Shown: piece by piece, positions 26,948 to 35,290 of the stretch
Numbering within the stretch: the first letter of the stretch is position 1
Layout: each line of letters begins with the position of its first letter
Assembly (NCBI RefSeq): GCF_000219605.1
Contig: NC_015740.1
Location: 1,922,001-1,986,000, forward strand
Direction: 5' to 3'
Source of the DNA: Stutzerimonas stutzeri
GTDB taxonomy: Bacteria > Pseudomonadota > Gammaproteobacteria > Pseudomonadales > Pseudomonadaceae
Length of the DNA: 64,000 nt
Notes under the pieces: generated by a model
What the model saw: only the letters and a program-made list of their open reading frames with translations
What the model was told of the DNA's origin: nothing
Databases searched by the model: none
Translations under genes and position numbers: made by a program

Positions 26948-29932
26948 TCAGCACAGCTGCTCGATGGCATCGAGCAGCTCGTCCTGACTGAACGGCTTGG
27001 CCAGCCGCTGCAGCGCAAGCGCCGGCGCGGTGGAGGGCAGTTCGGCGTAACCGGAGACCAGCAGGATCGGCAATTGCGGGCGAGTCTCCCGCACCACGGC
27101 TGCCAGCTGCGCACCGCTCATCAGCGGCATGGCGTGATCGGTGACCAGGATGTCGACCTGGTTGACCTGCAGCAGATCCAGCGCTTCCCCGGCCGACCGC
27201 GCGGTGAGCACCCGATGTCCGGCCGCTTCCAGGATGCCGGCGGTGCTGAACAGCACCAGCTCGTCGTCGTCCACCGCCAGCAGGGTCAGCGCCTTCATCG
27301 TGCGCCGGGAGCTTTCATCGGGTGCCGGCGTGGAGACAGGCGCCGACGCAGGCGCGTTATCCGCCGCCAGGGCCGGTAGCCAGATCTCGGCGGTGGTGCC
27401 CGCACCGGGCGAGCTGCGCAGCACCAGCCGACCGCCGGATTGTTCGGCCAGCCCATGGACCATGGACAGCCCGAGCCCGGTGCCCTTGCCGACCCCCTTG
27501 GTGGTGAAGAAGGGCTCGGCCGCGCGCTTGAGGGTCGCTTCATCCATGCCGCTGCCGTTGTCGCTGAGATCCAGGCGCACATAGCGGCCGGCGGGCAGGC
27601 CGTTCTGCTCCTCGGGTAGCGTCAGCTCTTCGGCGGCGATGCGGATACGGCCGACGCCGGACATGGCGTCACGCGCATTGGCGGCGAGGTTGAGCAGGGC
27701 GGTTTCCAGCTGGTTGGGATCGGTCTTCACCTGCGCCAGCCGGGCCGGCAGCTCGACCTGCAGCTGGATGGTCGGGCCAAGCGAGCTGAGCAGCAGCTCC
27801 TTCATGCCCGCGATCAGCTGCGGCAGGTCGATCGGTGTCTTGTGCAGTTCCTGCTTGCGGGCGAAGGTGAGCATGCGCGCGGTGAGCGAAGCGCCGCGTT
27901 CGGCACCGGCTCTGGCATTGTCCACCAGGCGCAGCAGCGCGGGGTCGGCGGGCATGCGCCGACGCAACAGGTCGAGGCTGCCGAGCACGGCCATCAGCAG
28001 GTTGTTGAAGTCGTGGGCGATACCGCCGGTGAGGTTGCCCAGCGCCTCCATCTTGTGCAGCTGCTGCAGCGCCTGTTCGGCGTTCACCCGTTCGCTGATG
28101 TCCAGCGCCTCGGGTACCAGGGCCACGATGCTGCCGTCCTCGCCCGGTACCGGGCGCATGGAGAAATCGAAGACGCGCACGCCCTGCGGCATGTTCAGGG
28201 TCATGGTCACGTGCTCGGTGGCGCCGGCCGCTACCCGCCGTGTCATCTCTCGCATCACCTCGGGCATACCCGGTGTCGCGGCGAACCAGGGCGATTCCCA
28301 GAACGGCATATAGGCCAGTTCGTTGAAGCGGGCGCTGATGCCGGCCAGGGCCGTGGCGTTCACGTAGAGAATCGCGCCGTCCGGCGCGAGCATCGCCATG
28401 TACAGGTGCGAGGTCTCCAGTACCGCGCGGATGTTGGCCTCGCTGCGGGCCAGCGCCGCGGTGCGCTCGAGCACCTTGGCTTCCAGCTGTTCGAGGAAGC
28501 TCCGCTCGCGCTGGCGCACCGCAGCGGCGGAACGCACCCGTTCGATGTGGGCCCAGGAACGGTCGGTGACCTCGGTGAGCAGGGCCAGCTCGCAGGCGCT
28601 CCAGGCCCGCGGTACGCGGCTGTGAATGGCCATCAGTGCGGTCAGCCGACCCTCCTTGACCAGCGGCATGCAGATGGTGGCGGCGATGTCGAGTTGCTGG
28701 AAGGTCGCCGCGTCGGCGGCGGGCAGGCGGGCAAGGTGATCGTCGACGATGAAGGGTTCGCCGGCGCGCAGCTTCTGGACCGCCAGACTGCCGAACGCGG
28801 CGAGGCGGTAGTGGCCGACGATGCTCATGCAGCCCGGCGCCGACCAATCGCCACGGATGGTGAAGCTGTCCTGGTCGGGCTCCATGTCGGCGTAGGCGCA
28901 ACTGGACAGTCCCAGGTGTTCGCCGAGCATGCGCGTGGTGGTGGCCAGGATGGCATCGGCATCGACACTGCGCGCCGTCTCCTTGGACAACGCATCGAGG
29001 AAGCGCAGGCGCTGCTCGTTTTCACGCAGCGCTAGGTCGGCCCGGGCACGCTCGGTGACATCGTGGCCCTCGACGAAGATGCCGCCGACGTTGCCATCGA
29101 TATCGGTGACCGGCTGGAAGACGAAATCCAGCACGCGGTCTTCTTCCGCTGCGCCGCGGGTGCGCTGCAGACCGATGTGAATGCCGGAGCCGACGAAGGC
29201 CTCGCCGCTGCGGTAGACCCGGTCGAGGATTTCGATGAAGCCCTGGCGCTCCACCTCCGGCAACGCATCGCGCACCGGCTTGCCGATGATCTCGCGCTCG
29301 CCGACGAGCCGGCAGTAGGCCGGGTTGACCATTTCGAATACGTGCTCGGGGCCGCGCAGCATCGCCATCATTCCCGGCGCCTGCTCGAACATCTCTTGCA
29401 GGCGTGCCTGCTGGCCTTGCAGCTCACGCTCGGCCATTACCCGTTCCGTGGTTTCCACGACCATGGCAATCACGCCGGCCGGCTGCGCCTGCTCGTCGAA
29501 CACCGGCGAATAGTCCAGGTTCATCCAGGCGCGTTCGGGGCGACCGTTGCGGTACAACGCCAGCTCCTGATCCTTGTAGGAGAGCGTGCCGCCGGCCAGG
29601 CCGACCTTCATCACGTGGTCGTTGAAGTCCGCCACTTCCGGCCAGCCCAGGCGCACTTCCGAGCCCAGCAGCTGCGGATGACGGCTGCCGGCGAACCCGG
29701 AATAGGCGTCGTTGTAGATCATGATGCCGCGCTCGCCCCAGAGCAGGACGATGGGTGTTGGCGAGAGCAGCAGCATCGCCGTGACGGTCTTCAGGCTCTG
29801 CGGCCAGTCCCGCAATGGCCCCAGTGGAGTGCTAGACCAATCGAAGCGTCGGATCAACGTGCCCAGTTCGCCACCGTCCGGGAGGAAGCTGTGGCTCGCA
29901 TCATCAGGCGTGGGGTTGGCTGCTGGTTCCAT
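26948..29932 (-). CDS. PAS/GAF hybrid sensor histidine kinase/response regulator
   Basis: Cytoplasmic hybrid kinase of 994 residues. In order: a PAS-like domain (about 50-170, LRDWPQSLKTVTAMLLLSP is typical of this kinase group), a second PAS (about 180-310), a GAF domain (about 325-490), a third PAS (about 510-620), HisKA with HKMEALGNLTGGIAHDFNNLL as key residues (acceptor His near 660), HATPase (NARDAMSG; GTGLGLSM) and a C-terminal receiver (VDDDE, Asp in ILVTDHAMPL, LAKPF). It ends 8 bases from the phoX stop, converging. It is not part of that operon; its signal is unknown. Confidence 0.9.
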   Translation of the reverse strand: MEPAANPTPDDASHSFLPDGGELGTLIRRFDWSSTPLGPLRDWPQSLKTVTAMLLLSPTPIVLLWGERGIMIYNDAYSGFAGSRHPQLLGSEVRLGWPEVADFNDHVMKVGLAGGTLSYKDQELALYRNGRPERAWMNLDYSPVFDEQAQPAGVIAMVVETTERVMAERELQGQQARLQEMFEQAPGMMAMLRGPEHVFEMVNPAYCRLVGEREIIGKPVRDALPEVERQGFIEILDRVYRSGEAFVGSGIHIGLQRTRGAAEEDRVLDFVFQPVTDIDGNVGGIFVEGHDVTERARADLALRENEQRLRFLDALSKETARSVDADAILATTTRMLGEHLGLSSCAYADMEPDQDSFTIRGDWSAPGCMSIVGHYRLAAFGSLAVQKLRAGEPFIVDDHLARLPAADAATFQQLDIAATICMPLVKEGRLTALMAIHSRVPRAWSACELALLTEVTDRSWAHIERVRSAAAVRQRERSFLEQLEAKVLERTAALARSEANIRAVLETSHLYMAMLAPDGAILYVNATALAGISARFNELAYMPFWESPWFAATPGMPEVMREMTRRVAAGATEHVTMTLNMPQGVRVFDFSMRPVPGEDGSIVALVPEALDISERVNAEQALQQLHKMEALGNLTGGIAHDFNNLLMAVLGSLDLLRRRMPADPALLRLVDNARAGAERGASLTARMLTFARKQELHKTPIDLPQLIAGMKELLLSSLGPTIQLQVELPARLAQVKTDPNQLETALLNLAANARDAMSGVGRIRIAAEELTLPEEQNGLPAGRYVRLDLSDNGSGMDEATLKRAAEPFFTTKGVGKGTGLGLSMVHGLAEQSGGRLVLRSSPGAGTTAEIWLPALAADNAPASAPVSTPAPDESSRRTMKALTLLAVDDDELVLFSTAGILEAAGHRVLTARSAGEALDLLQVNQVDILVTDHAMPLMSGAQLAAVVRETRPQLPILLVSGYAELPSTAPALALQRLAKPFSQDELLDAIEQLC

Positions 29933-30110
29933 CAGAAGCGTTCCGTCATCCGGTAGAGGGGCATTCGGCTCGGCCGAAACATAGGCTGTTCAGCTCGGAC
30001 AGCCATTTGCGTGCGAAATCCTGCAGGCGAAGCTGCCCGGCGCCTCATCTCAGCGAGTTTGCCTGCCGTTCGTTCCCGCGGCAGCCAGAGTACAGGGAAA
30101 AACCCTTACC

Positions 30111-30125
30111 ATATCAATGATATGT
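30111..30125. promoter_or_regulatory. 15-base palindrome upstream of the helicase gene
   Basis: CATATCAATGATATG is a perfect palindrome with a central A, about 22 bases before the chosen helicase ATG. Its AT-rich character and position suggest an operator in the promoter or leader. No known regulator is assigned. Confidence 0.35.
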
Positions 30126-30147
30126 GAATGGTCACGGTGAATTTCCG

Positions 30148-32145
30148 ATGCTTTCTGCCGTCAAGCGCTACAGGTCCCTGGTCGCCGGGGTGCTGAAGCG
30201 CTGCTTTCCACGCACCTCGGCCCATCTGCGCGACGAGGACGAGCTGCTGTTCCGTCGCTGGGGGCATGGGCCGGACAAGGCGCAACCGCAGTCCACGGGC
30301 AAGCGCAGTGGCAAGGCCCAGGGCAAGGCCAGGGGCGCCAAGGGCAAGGCCAAGCCGAAGTCGGCAGCCAAGGCGGACGCCAAGGAAGGCGGCCCCGCCA
30401 AACCCCGGCGAGCGGCTGCGCAGGGCATCTACCCGGCGGCCGCGCTGAAGGTGGACGAGGGCCAGGTTCGTGCCATGCGCGAGCGTGTCGAGCAGGCGGT
30501 GGCAGCCGGTATCGTCAGCGCGCCGTCGGAGGAACAGTGGGCGATGATCCTGGGGCGCAGCCCGCTGACGCGCATCTTTGCCGGCGCCGGTTCAGGCAAG
30601 TCGACCACCTTGCTGCTGCGCGTGGTATTCATGCTCTGCCACCTGGGCATCGAGCCGGGACGGCTGACGGTGATCTCCTTCACCAATGCCTCCTGTGGGC
30701 AGCTGCGCGAGCAGCTGCTGCGGGTCCTGGCGTTCTGGCAGTTCCCGTTCGACGAGCGCCAGGCGCGCCAGTGCGTGCGCACCTTCCACTCGGCCATGGC
30801 ACAGCTGGCGCGCGAAGTGCTCGGCACGGCGCAGTGGTTCGAGCAGCTGGACGACAAGGCTGCCGCGGGCGACGAGCCGGACAACCCGCTGGCGAATGCA
30901 CGGTTGCGTCCGGCACAACAGCGCCTGCTCAAGCAGGCCTACCAGCGTTGCTATGCCGAGCAGCCGGATTTTCGCGAGCAGGTGCACCGGCTGCTCGATC
31001 TGCCCGGGCCGGCGGTCGAGCCTGCCAAGGGCAGGCGTGCCGCGCCAAAGGCGCCGGAGAAGCCCTTCAGCCTGGCCGGCGAGTTCGCGGCATTGCCGTT
31101 GTACGAGGCGTTTCACGTCCAGGCCGGATTCATCGAGAGCATCGGCCTGCGCATCGATCGCCTGCAGCCGTCCCAACTCGAATGCACATCCCGCGAGCGC
31201 CAGTTCATCGAGGCACTGATCGCGTTCCACGGCTGTTTCCAGGCGGTGCTGCGCGAGCAAGGCCTGCAGACCTTCAACGCTGCCTTCCAGCAGCTCGGCG
31301 AGCGCCTGACCGCCGCTGACGGCGTACCGCCGGCGAGCCTCGTACCGTTCCAGCACCTGCTGATCGACGAGTTTCAGGACATCTCGCCGCAGATCGTCCA
31401 GTGGTTGCAGGCGCTGCATCGGCAGCTGGCCCGCCAGGGTTCGAGCCCGAGCCTGATGGCCATCGGTGACGACTGGCAGTCGATCTACGGCTGGCGCGGC
31501 AGTTCGCCGGAGCTGTTCATGGAGTTCGACCGGCACTTCCCGCGGCGTGGCGCCAAGGGCAGCGAAACGCTGCTGCTGGAAACCAACTACCGTTCCATCG
31601 AACCGGTGATTCGCGATGGCGAGGCGGTGCTGGCCGGTGTGCGCTTCAAACAGGCCAAGACCAGTCGGCCGAACCGGCCCATGCAACCGGGTGACCACGG
31701 CGTCCGGCTGGTCACCGGTTTCGAGCTGAACGGCGGACTGGCACAACTGGTCGCCGAGATAAAGGCGCAATGCGCCCACGTCGTCGAGCGTGGCAGCCGC
31801 GAGCGCACCGCGGTGCTGCTGCTTGGCCGACGCAACGACACGCTGCGCGCCATCCAGGCCGAGCTGGATCGCAAGCTGCCGGTCAAGGCCTATACCATCC
31901 ATCGCGCCAAGGGCCTGCAGGCGGAGGTCGCCATCGTCGTCGACGACTGCCTGCCACCGCAGGCGCACCCGCTGCGCAATGCGCTGTATGCGTACTGCGG
32001 GTTCTTTCGCAACAGCTATGACCAGGCGATGGCCGACGAGAGTCTGCGCCTGGCCTATGTGGCGATCACCCGCGGCGTCAGTCGGGTGCTCTGGTACACG
32101 CGCAAGGCGCAGGGCGCGACGGCACTGTTGCGCCCGCGCGGCTAG
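30148..32145 (+). CDS. UvrD/Rep-type superfamily 1 DNA helicase with Lys/Ala-rich linker
   Basis: Helicase of about 665 residues. Walker A is FAGAGSGKST, motif Ia GRLTVISFTNAS, Walker B LLIDEFQDIS, motif III AIGDDWQSIYGWRGSS, motif IV LETNYRS, motif V TIHRAKGLQAEVAIVVDD and motif VI RLAYVAITRG. A low-complexity Lys/Ala/Gly stretch (about 45-95) separates a short N-terminal part from the helicase core and may bind nucleic acid or be a flexible linker. The ATG at 30148 is preferred because the in-frame GTG at 30124 sits inside a palindrome. Stand-alone gene with no nuclease domain; repair or replication restart is inferred from family. Confidence 0.88.
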   Translation: MLSAVKRYRSLVAGVLKRCFPRTSAHLRDEDELLFRRWGHGPDKAQPQSTGKRSGKAQGKARGAKGKAKPKSAAKADAKEGGPAKPRRAAAQGIYPAAALKVDEGQVRAMRERVEQAVAAGIVSAPSEEQWAMILGRSPLTRIFAGAGSGKSTTLLLRVVFMLCHLGIEPGRLTVISFTNASCGQLREQLLRVLAFWQFPFDERQARQCVRTFHSAMAQLAREVLGTAQWFEQLDDKAAAGDEPDNPLANARLRPAQQRLLKQAYQRCYAEQPDFREQVHRLLDLPGPAVEPAKGRRAAPKAPEKPFSLAGEFAALPLYEAFHVQAGFIESIGLRIDRLQPSQLECTSRERQFIEALIAFHGCFQAVLREQGLQTFNAAFQQLGERLTAADGVPPASLVPFQHLLIDEFQDISPQIVQWLQALHRQLARQGSSPSLMAIGDDWQSIYGWRGSSPELFMEFDRHFPRRGAKGSETLLLETNYRSIEPVIRDGEAVLAGVRFKQAKTSRPNRPMQPGDHGVRLVTGFELNGGLAQLVAEIKAQCAHVVERGSRERTAVLLLGRRNDTLRAIQAELDRKLPVKAYTIHRAKGLQAEVAIVVDDCLPPQAHPLRNALYAYCGFFRNSYDQAMADESLRLAYVAITRGVSRVLWYTRKAQGATALLRPRG

Positions 32146-33863
32146 CGCAGCAGCAGTGCAACGACCGCCAGCCCCAGCAGCAGCGACAGGCCTTTCCAGA
32201 ACAGCAGCGGGTTGCGTTCCAGCAAGGGTGGGCGAGTGCGGTTGAGCAGCGCCGGGTTGGGCTGGCGCAACTCGAAGACGAACTCGGACAGATCGGCGTA
32301 GCGCCGCCGTGGGTCGGGATGCAGCGCCTTGGCCAGCACCTCGTCGACCCAGGCCGGGATCTCGCGCTGGGCGTCGCGTACCGAGCGGTAGTGCAGGCGC
32401 TTCTGCGCGGCCAGGGTGCGTGCCTTGCAGACATCGGTGCCATAGGGCAGGCGACCGCTGAGCAGCTGGTAGGCGATCACCGCGAGGGAGAACTGATCCG
32501 AACGCGGCGAGCCCGCCTCCCCAAGGAAATACTCCGGCGCGGTGTAGGCGGCGGTGCCGAGCAGCGCCTCCTGCGGATCCGGGGCCTGTCGGTCGGCGAG
32601 CCCGGCAACCCGTGTCGAGCCGAAGTCGATGATCTTCAGCGTGCCGGTGGCGTCGATCAGCAGGTTCTGCGGGCGCAGGTCCTGATGCAGCATTTCCAGG
32701 CGGTGAAAGGCGCGCAGGCCGCGGGCGATCTGTTCGACGAAGCCGCGTACGGTGGTCAGGTCCGGCGTCGGGTGGTCGAGCATCCACTGCGCGAGCGTCT
32801 GCCCTTCGATGAATTCGCTGACCGTGTACAGGAAGTGCCGCCGGCGTGGCGGCGGGCAGGCCTTGACCACGTGAGGGTTATCGATACGCCGGGCGATCCA
32901 TTCCTCGAGAAGGAAGCGCTCGAGATAGGCCGGGTCGCCACGCTGATCGAGTGACGGCGTCTTCAGCACCACCTGCGCGCCGCTCTTTTCGTCGACAGCC
33001 AGATGCACGTGGCTGCGGCTGCTGGCATGCAGCTGACGAACGATGCGGTAGCCGTCGAACTGCGTGCGCGGCTCCAGCAGCGGCGGCAGGGCCAGTTCGC
33101 CGAGCTGGCGCTGCACGTCGTCGGCCGCTTGCTCGGGCAGGCTGTCGATGCGCACCAGCTGCACGGTGAGGTTGTCATCGCTGCCGTTGACCAGCGCCTG
33201 TTCGACCAGCTGCCGCGCTGCAGCGTCCAGGTCGTCGGCATGGGTCGCAACGATATCGGCCATCGCGCGCGGATCGAGGTGCTCGTACACGCCGTCGGTG
33301 GCGAGCAGGAACAGATCGCCCAGTGCCAGCGGGAGGTTGCGGTAGTCGATTTCCAGATGCGGGTTGATGCCCAGGGCGCGGCCGAGATAGCTGGTTTCGG
33401 CGCTGACACGCACGCGGTGATCCTCGCTCAGCTGTTCGAGGGTGCCTTCACGCAGGCGATGGATGCGCGCATCGCCGATGTGGAACAGGTGCGCGCTGCC
33501 GCCCTTGAGCACCAGCGCACTGAAGGTGCAGACATAGCCGCGGTCGCGGTCATAGCGGTAAGGGCCTTGGCGGGTCTGCGCATGCAACCAGGAGTTGACT
33601 GCCACCAGCACGCGCTGCGCCGACTGTTTCACCGACCAGGCATCGGAGGTGCAGAAGTAGTCCGAGAGAAAGCTCGCCACTGCGGTTTCGCTGGCGATAT
33701 GGCTGACCTCGCTGCTGCTGATGCCGTCGGCCAGCGCGATGGCGATGCCCTTGCTGGCGAGCTGCGCGTCGGTGGGAATGCAGGCGCCGTGAAAGTCCTG
33801 ATTGAGCGGCTTGCGTCCGGCATCCGAATGCTGGCCGAGGGAGATAACGAGTTGGCTGGGCAT
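32142..33863 (-). CDS. Bifunctional PP2C-type phosphatase / Ser-Thr protein kinase, C-terminal membrane anchor
   Basis: Protein of 573 residues. The N-terminal PP2C domain (about 1-235) has NQDFHGA, ALADGISSS, FHIGDARIHRLREG and LLATDGVYEHLD. The kinase domain (about 255-530) has a catalytic Lys in VVLKTPS, LHQDLRPQNLLI (HxDxxxxN) and IIDFGSTRV (DFG), then APEYFLGE. The C-terminus is a single membrane helix (FWKGLSLLLGLAVVALLL). A protein of this layout adjoins nirB/nitrate-uptake genes in P. aeruginosa (the PA1782 neighbourhood), and here it follows the nitrite transporter. Regulation of nitrate/nitrite uptake by phosphorylation is plausible but unproven. Its end overlaps the helicase stop by four bases, converging. 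Confidence 0.88.
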   Translation of the reverse strand: MPSQLVISLGQHSDAGRKPLNQDFHGACIPTDAQLASKGIAIALADGISSSEVSHIASETAVASFLSDYFCTSDAWSVKQSAQRVLVAVNSWLHAQTRQGPYRYDRDRGYVCTFSALVLKGGSAHLFHIGDARIHRLREGTLEQLSEDHRVRVSAETSYLGRALGINPHLEIDYRNLPLALGDLFLLATDGVYEHLDPRAMADIVATHADDLDAAARQLVEQALVNGSDDNLTVQLVRIDSLPEQAADDVQRQLGELALPPLLEPRTQFDGYRIVRQLHASSRSHVHLAVDEKSGAQVVLKTPSLDQRGDPAYLERFLLEEWIARRIDNPHVVKACPPPRRRHFLYTVSEFIEGQTLAQWMLDHPTPDLTTVRGFVEQIARGLRAFHRLEMLHQDLRPQNLLIDATGTLKIIDFGSTRVAGLADRQAPDPQEALLGTAAYTAPEYFLGEAGSPRSDQFSLAVIAYQLLSGRLPYGTDVCKARTLAAQKRLHYRSVRDAQREIPAWVDEVLAKALHPDPRRRYADLSEFVFELRQPNPALLNRTRPPLLERNPLLFWKGLSLLLGLAVVALLLR

Positions 33864-33876
33864 CTTCGATCTGCAC

Positions 33877-33912
33877 GAAAGCCCCGGACGCGAATGCGCA
33901 ACCGGGGCTTTC
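33877..33912 (-). terminator. Hairpin between transporter and kinase genes
   Basis: GAAAGCCCCGG pairs perfectly with CCGGGGCTTTC across a 14-base loop, in the 63-base gap after the transporter reading frame. The T-run after it on the minus strand is weak, so it may be a partial terminator or an mRNA-processing/stability element that sets lower expression of the kinase. Confidence 0.5.
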
Positions 33913-33926
33913 GGCCGCACTCCCGA

Positions 33927-34739
33927 TCAGTAGACGCTGCGCTTGGGCGCCGTGCGTACGTGGGTGGTGTAGAGCGTGAGGCCGGTGAAGGCCAGGCCGC
34001 CCACCAGGTTACCCAGCGCGGTGGGGATCTCGTTCCAGACCATGTAGTCCATGACCGAGAAGTCGCCGCCCATGATCATCGCCGAGGGGAACAGAAACAT
34101 GTTCACCACCGAATGCTCGAAGCCCATGAAGAAGAACAGCATGATCGGCATTCACATGGCGATGACCTTGCCGCTCACCGAGGTGGAGATCATCGCGCCG
34201 ACCACGCCCATCGAGACCATCCAGTTGCACAGCATGCCGCGCAGGAAGATGGTCGCCCAGCCCGCCGCGCCGAACTCGGCGTAGCCCAGGGTGCGGTCCT
34301 CTCCGATGTGCGAGATCTTCTCGCCGATAGGTCCCGGTTCGGTGGAAAAGCCCATGGTGAAGACGAAGGCCATCATGAAGGCCACCACCAGCGCGCCGCC
34401 GAAGTTGCCGAGAAACACCCAGCCCCAGTTGCGCAGGATGCCGCCCACGGTCACGCCCGGGCGGCGGTCCAGCAGCGCCAGCGGCGTCAGCATGAAGACC
34501 CCGGTGAGCAGGTCGAAACCCATCAGGTAGAGCATCACGAAGCCCACCGGAAACAGCATGGCACCCACCAGCGGCGAGCCGGTCTGCACGGTCACCGCGA
34601 CCGCGAACACCGCGGCAAGAGCCAGGATCGCGCCGGCCATGAAGCCGCGGATCAGGGTGTCGCGGGTGGACATGAAGATCTTCGATTCGCCGGCGTCCAC
34701 CATCTTGGTGACGAACTCGGAGGGGATGATGTAGGACAT
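33927..34739 (-). pseudogene. Formate/nitrite transporter (FNT/NirC-like) interrupted by an in-frame TGA
   Basis: One continuous frame encodes an FNT channel of 270 codons with a single internal stop. The first part (195 residues) runs from MSYIIPSEF to SGKVIAM; the second (74 residues) resumes with MPIMLFFFMGFEHSVVNM, the conserved FNT helix (GxEHSxxNM). The stop at 34152-34154 is TGA where homologues such as E. coli NirC have Trp, so TGG to TGA is the simplest explanation. An ATG follows the stop immediately, so reinitiation could in principle yield a split protein. Without readthrough the channel lacks its last two helices. The gene follows nirBD, fitting nitrite uptake or exchange. Sequencing error is possible. 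Confidence 0.82.
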
Positions 34740-34906
34740 GTCGGTCTCTCTGAATGGCAGTAGGGGGCCAGGCCCGCGACGGCGGCCGCGGGGCGCTGGC
34801 TGAGCGATGTGGGTGGCTGGCGAGTCGGGGTCAGCTTTGCGGTCAAGTCCGCTCCCGCAGGATCGTTGCGGTATTCAAGGAACGTTGCCCGGGCAACGGG
34901 CGGCGA

Positions 34907-35290
34907 TCAGCCCGCGGCGATCTGTACCTCGTCGCCGATCAGGCGCACCGGCCATACCTGCAGGCGCTGCTCCGGGTACTCCAGGCAGCTGCCATCGGCC
35001 AGGCGGAAGTGCTGCTTGTACAGCGGCGAGGCGATCACCAGTTCGCCCTTGAGGCTGCCGACGATGCCGCGGCCGATCACGTTGGCGCCCGACTTGGGGT
35101 CGCGGTTCTCGATGGCGAACAGCTGCTCGCCGTCCGCGTTGTCAGGCAGGTGGAACAGCGCCACCTGGGCGCCATCGTGCCAGGCCACCACACCGGAATT
35201 GGCGACCAGATCGGCACGGCTGCACAGCGTCTGCCAGGCCGCCGGCGCGTTGGAACGGGAGTCGAGACGAACGACGTTGGACTGGCTCAT
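34907..35290 (-). CDS. nirD: Assimilatory nitrite reductase small subunit NirD
   Basis: Cytoplasmic Rieske-like subunit of 127 residues that works with NirB to reduce nitrite to ammonium with NADH. It has the NirD fold pattern (GVVAWHDGAQVALFHLP, IENRDPKSGANVIGRGIVG, LYKQHFRLADG, EYPEQRLQVWPVRL). As in other NirD proteins, the Rieske Cys/His ligands are absent. The start overlaps the nirB stop by one base (TGATG), and a CAGGAGG site lies just upstream. Confidence 0.92.
   Translation of the reverse strand: MSQSNVVRLDSRSNAPAAWQTLCSRADLVANSGVVAWHDGAQVALFHLPDNADGEQLFAIENRDPKSGANVIGRGIVGSLKGELVIASPLYKQHFRLADGSCLEYPEQRLQVWPVRLIGDEVQIAAG

Noticed and set aside
28390..28400. TGTACA hexamers inside coding sequence (for example in the second hybrid kinase and the TonB receptor)
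   Set aside because: A few are expected by chance in 64 kb; they are single, not palindromically extended and not near promoters.
34152..34154. TGA in the transporter read as selenocysteine
   Set aside because: No selenocysteine insertion hairpin is evident just downstream, the family has no known selenoprotein members, and the position is a conserved Trp, so a nonsense change is simpler.
33003..34763. 586-codon plus-strand open frame across the kinase and transporter genes
   Set aside because: His-rich low-complexity translation typical of a shadow; it spans two real genes on the other strand.
34883..34898. CGTTGCCCGGGCAACG palindrome after nirD as a terminator
   Set aside because: Short six-pair stem with no T-run on the coding strand; it may pause transcription but is not supported as a terminator.
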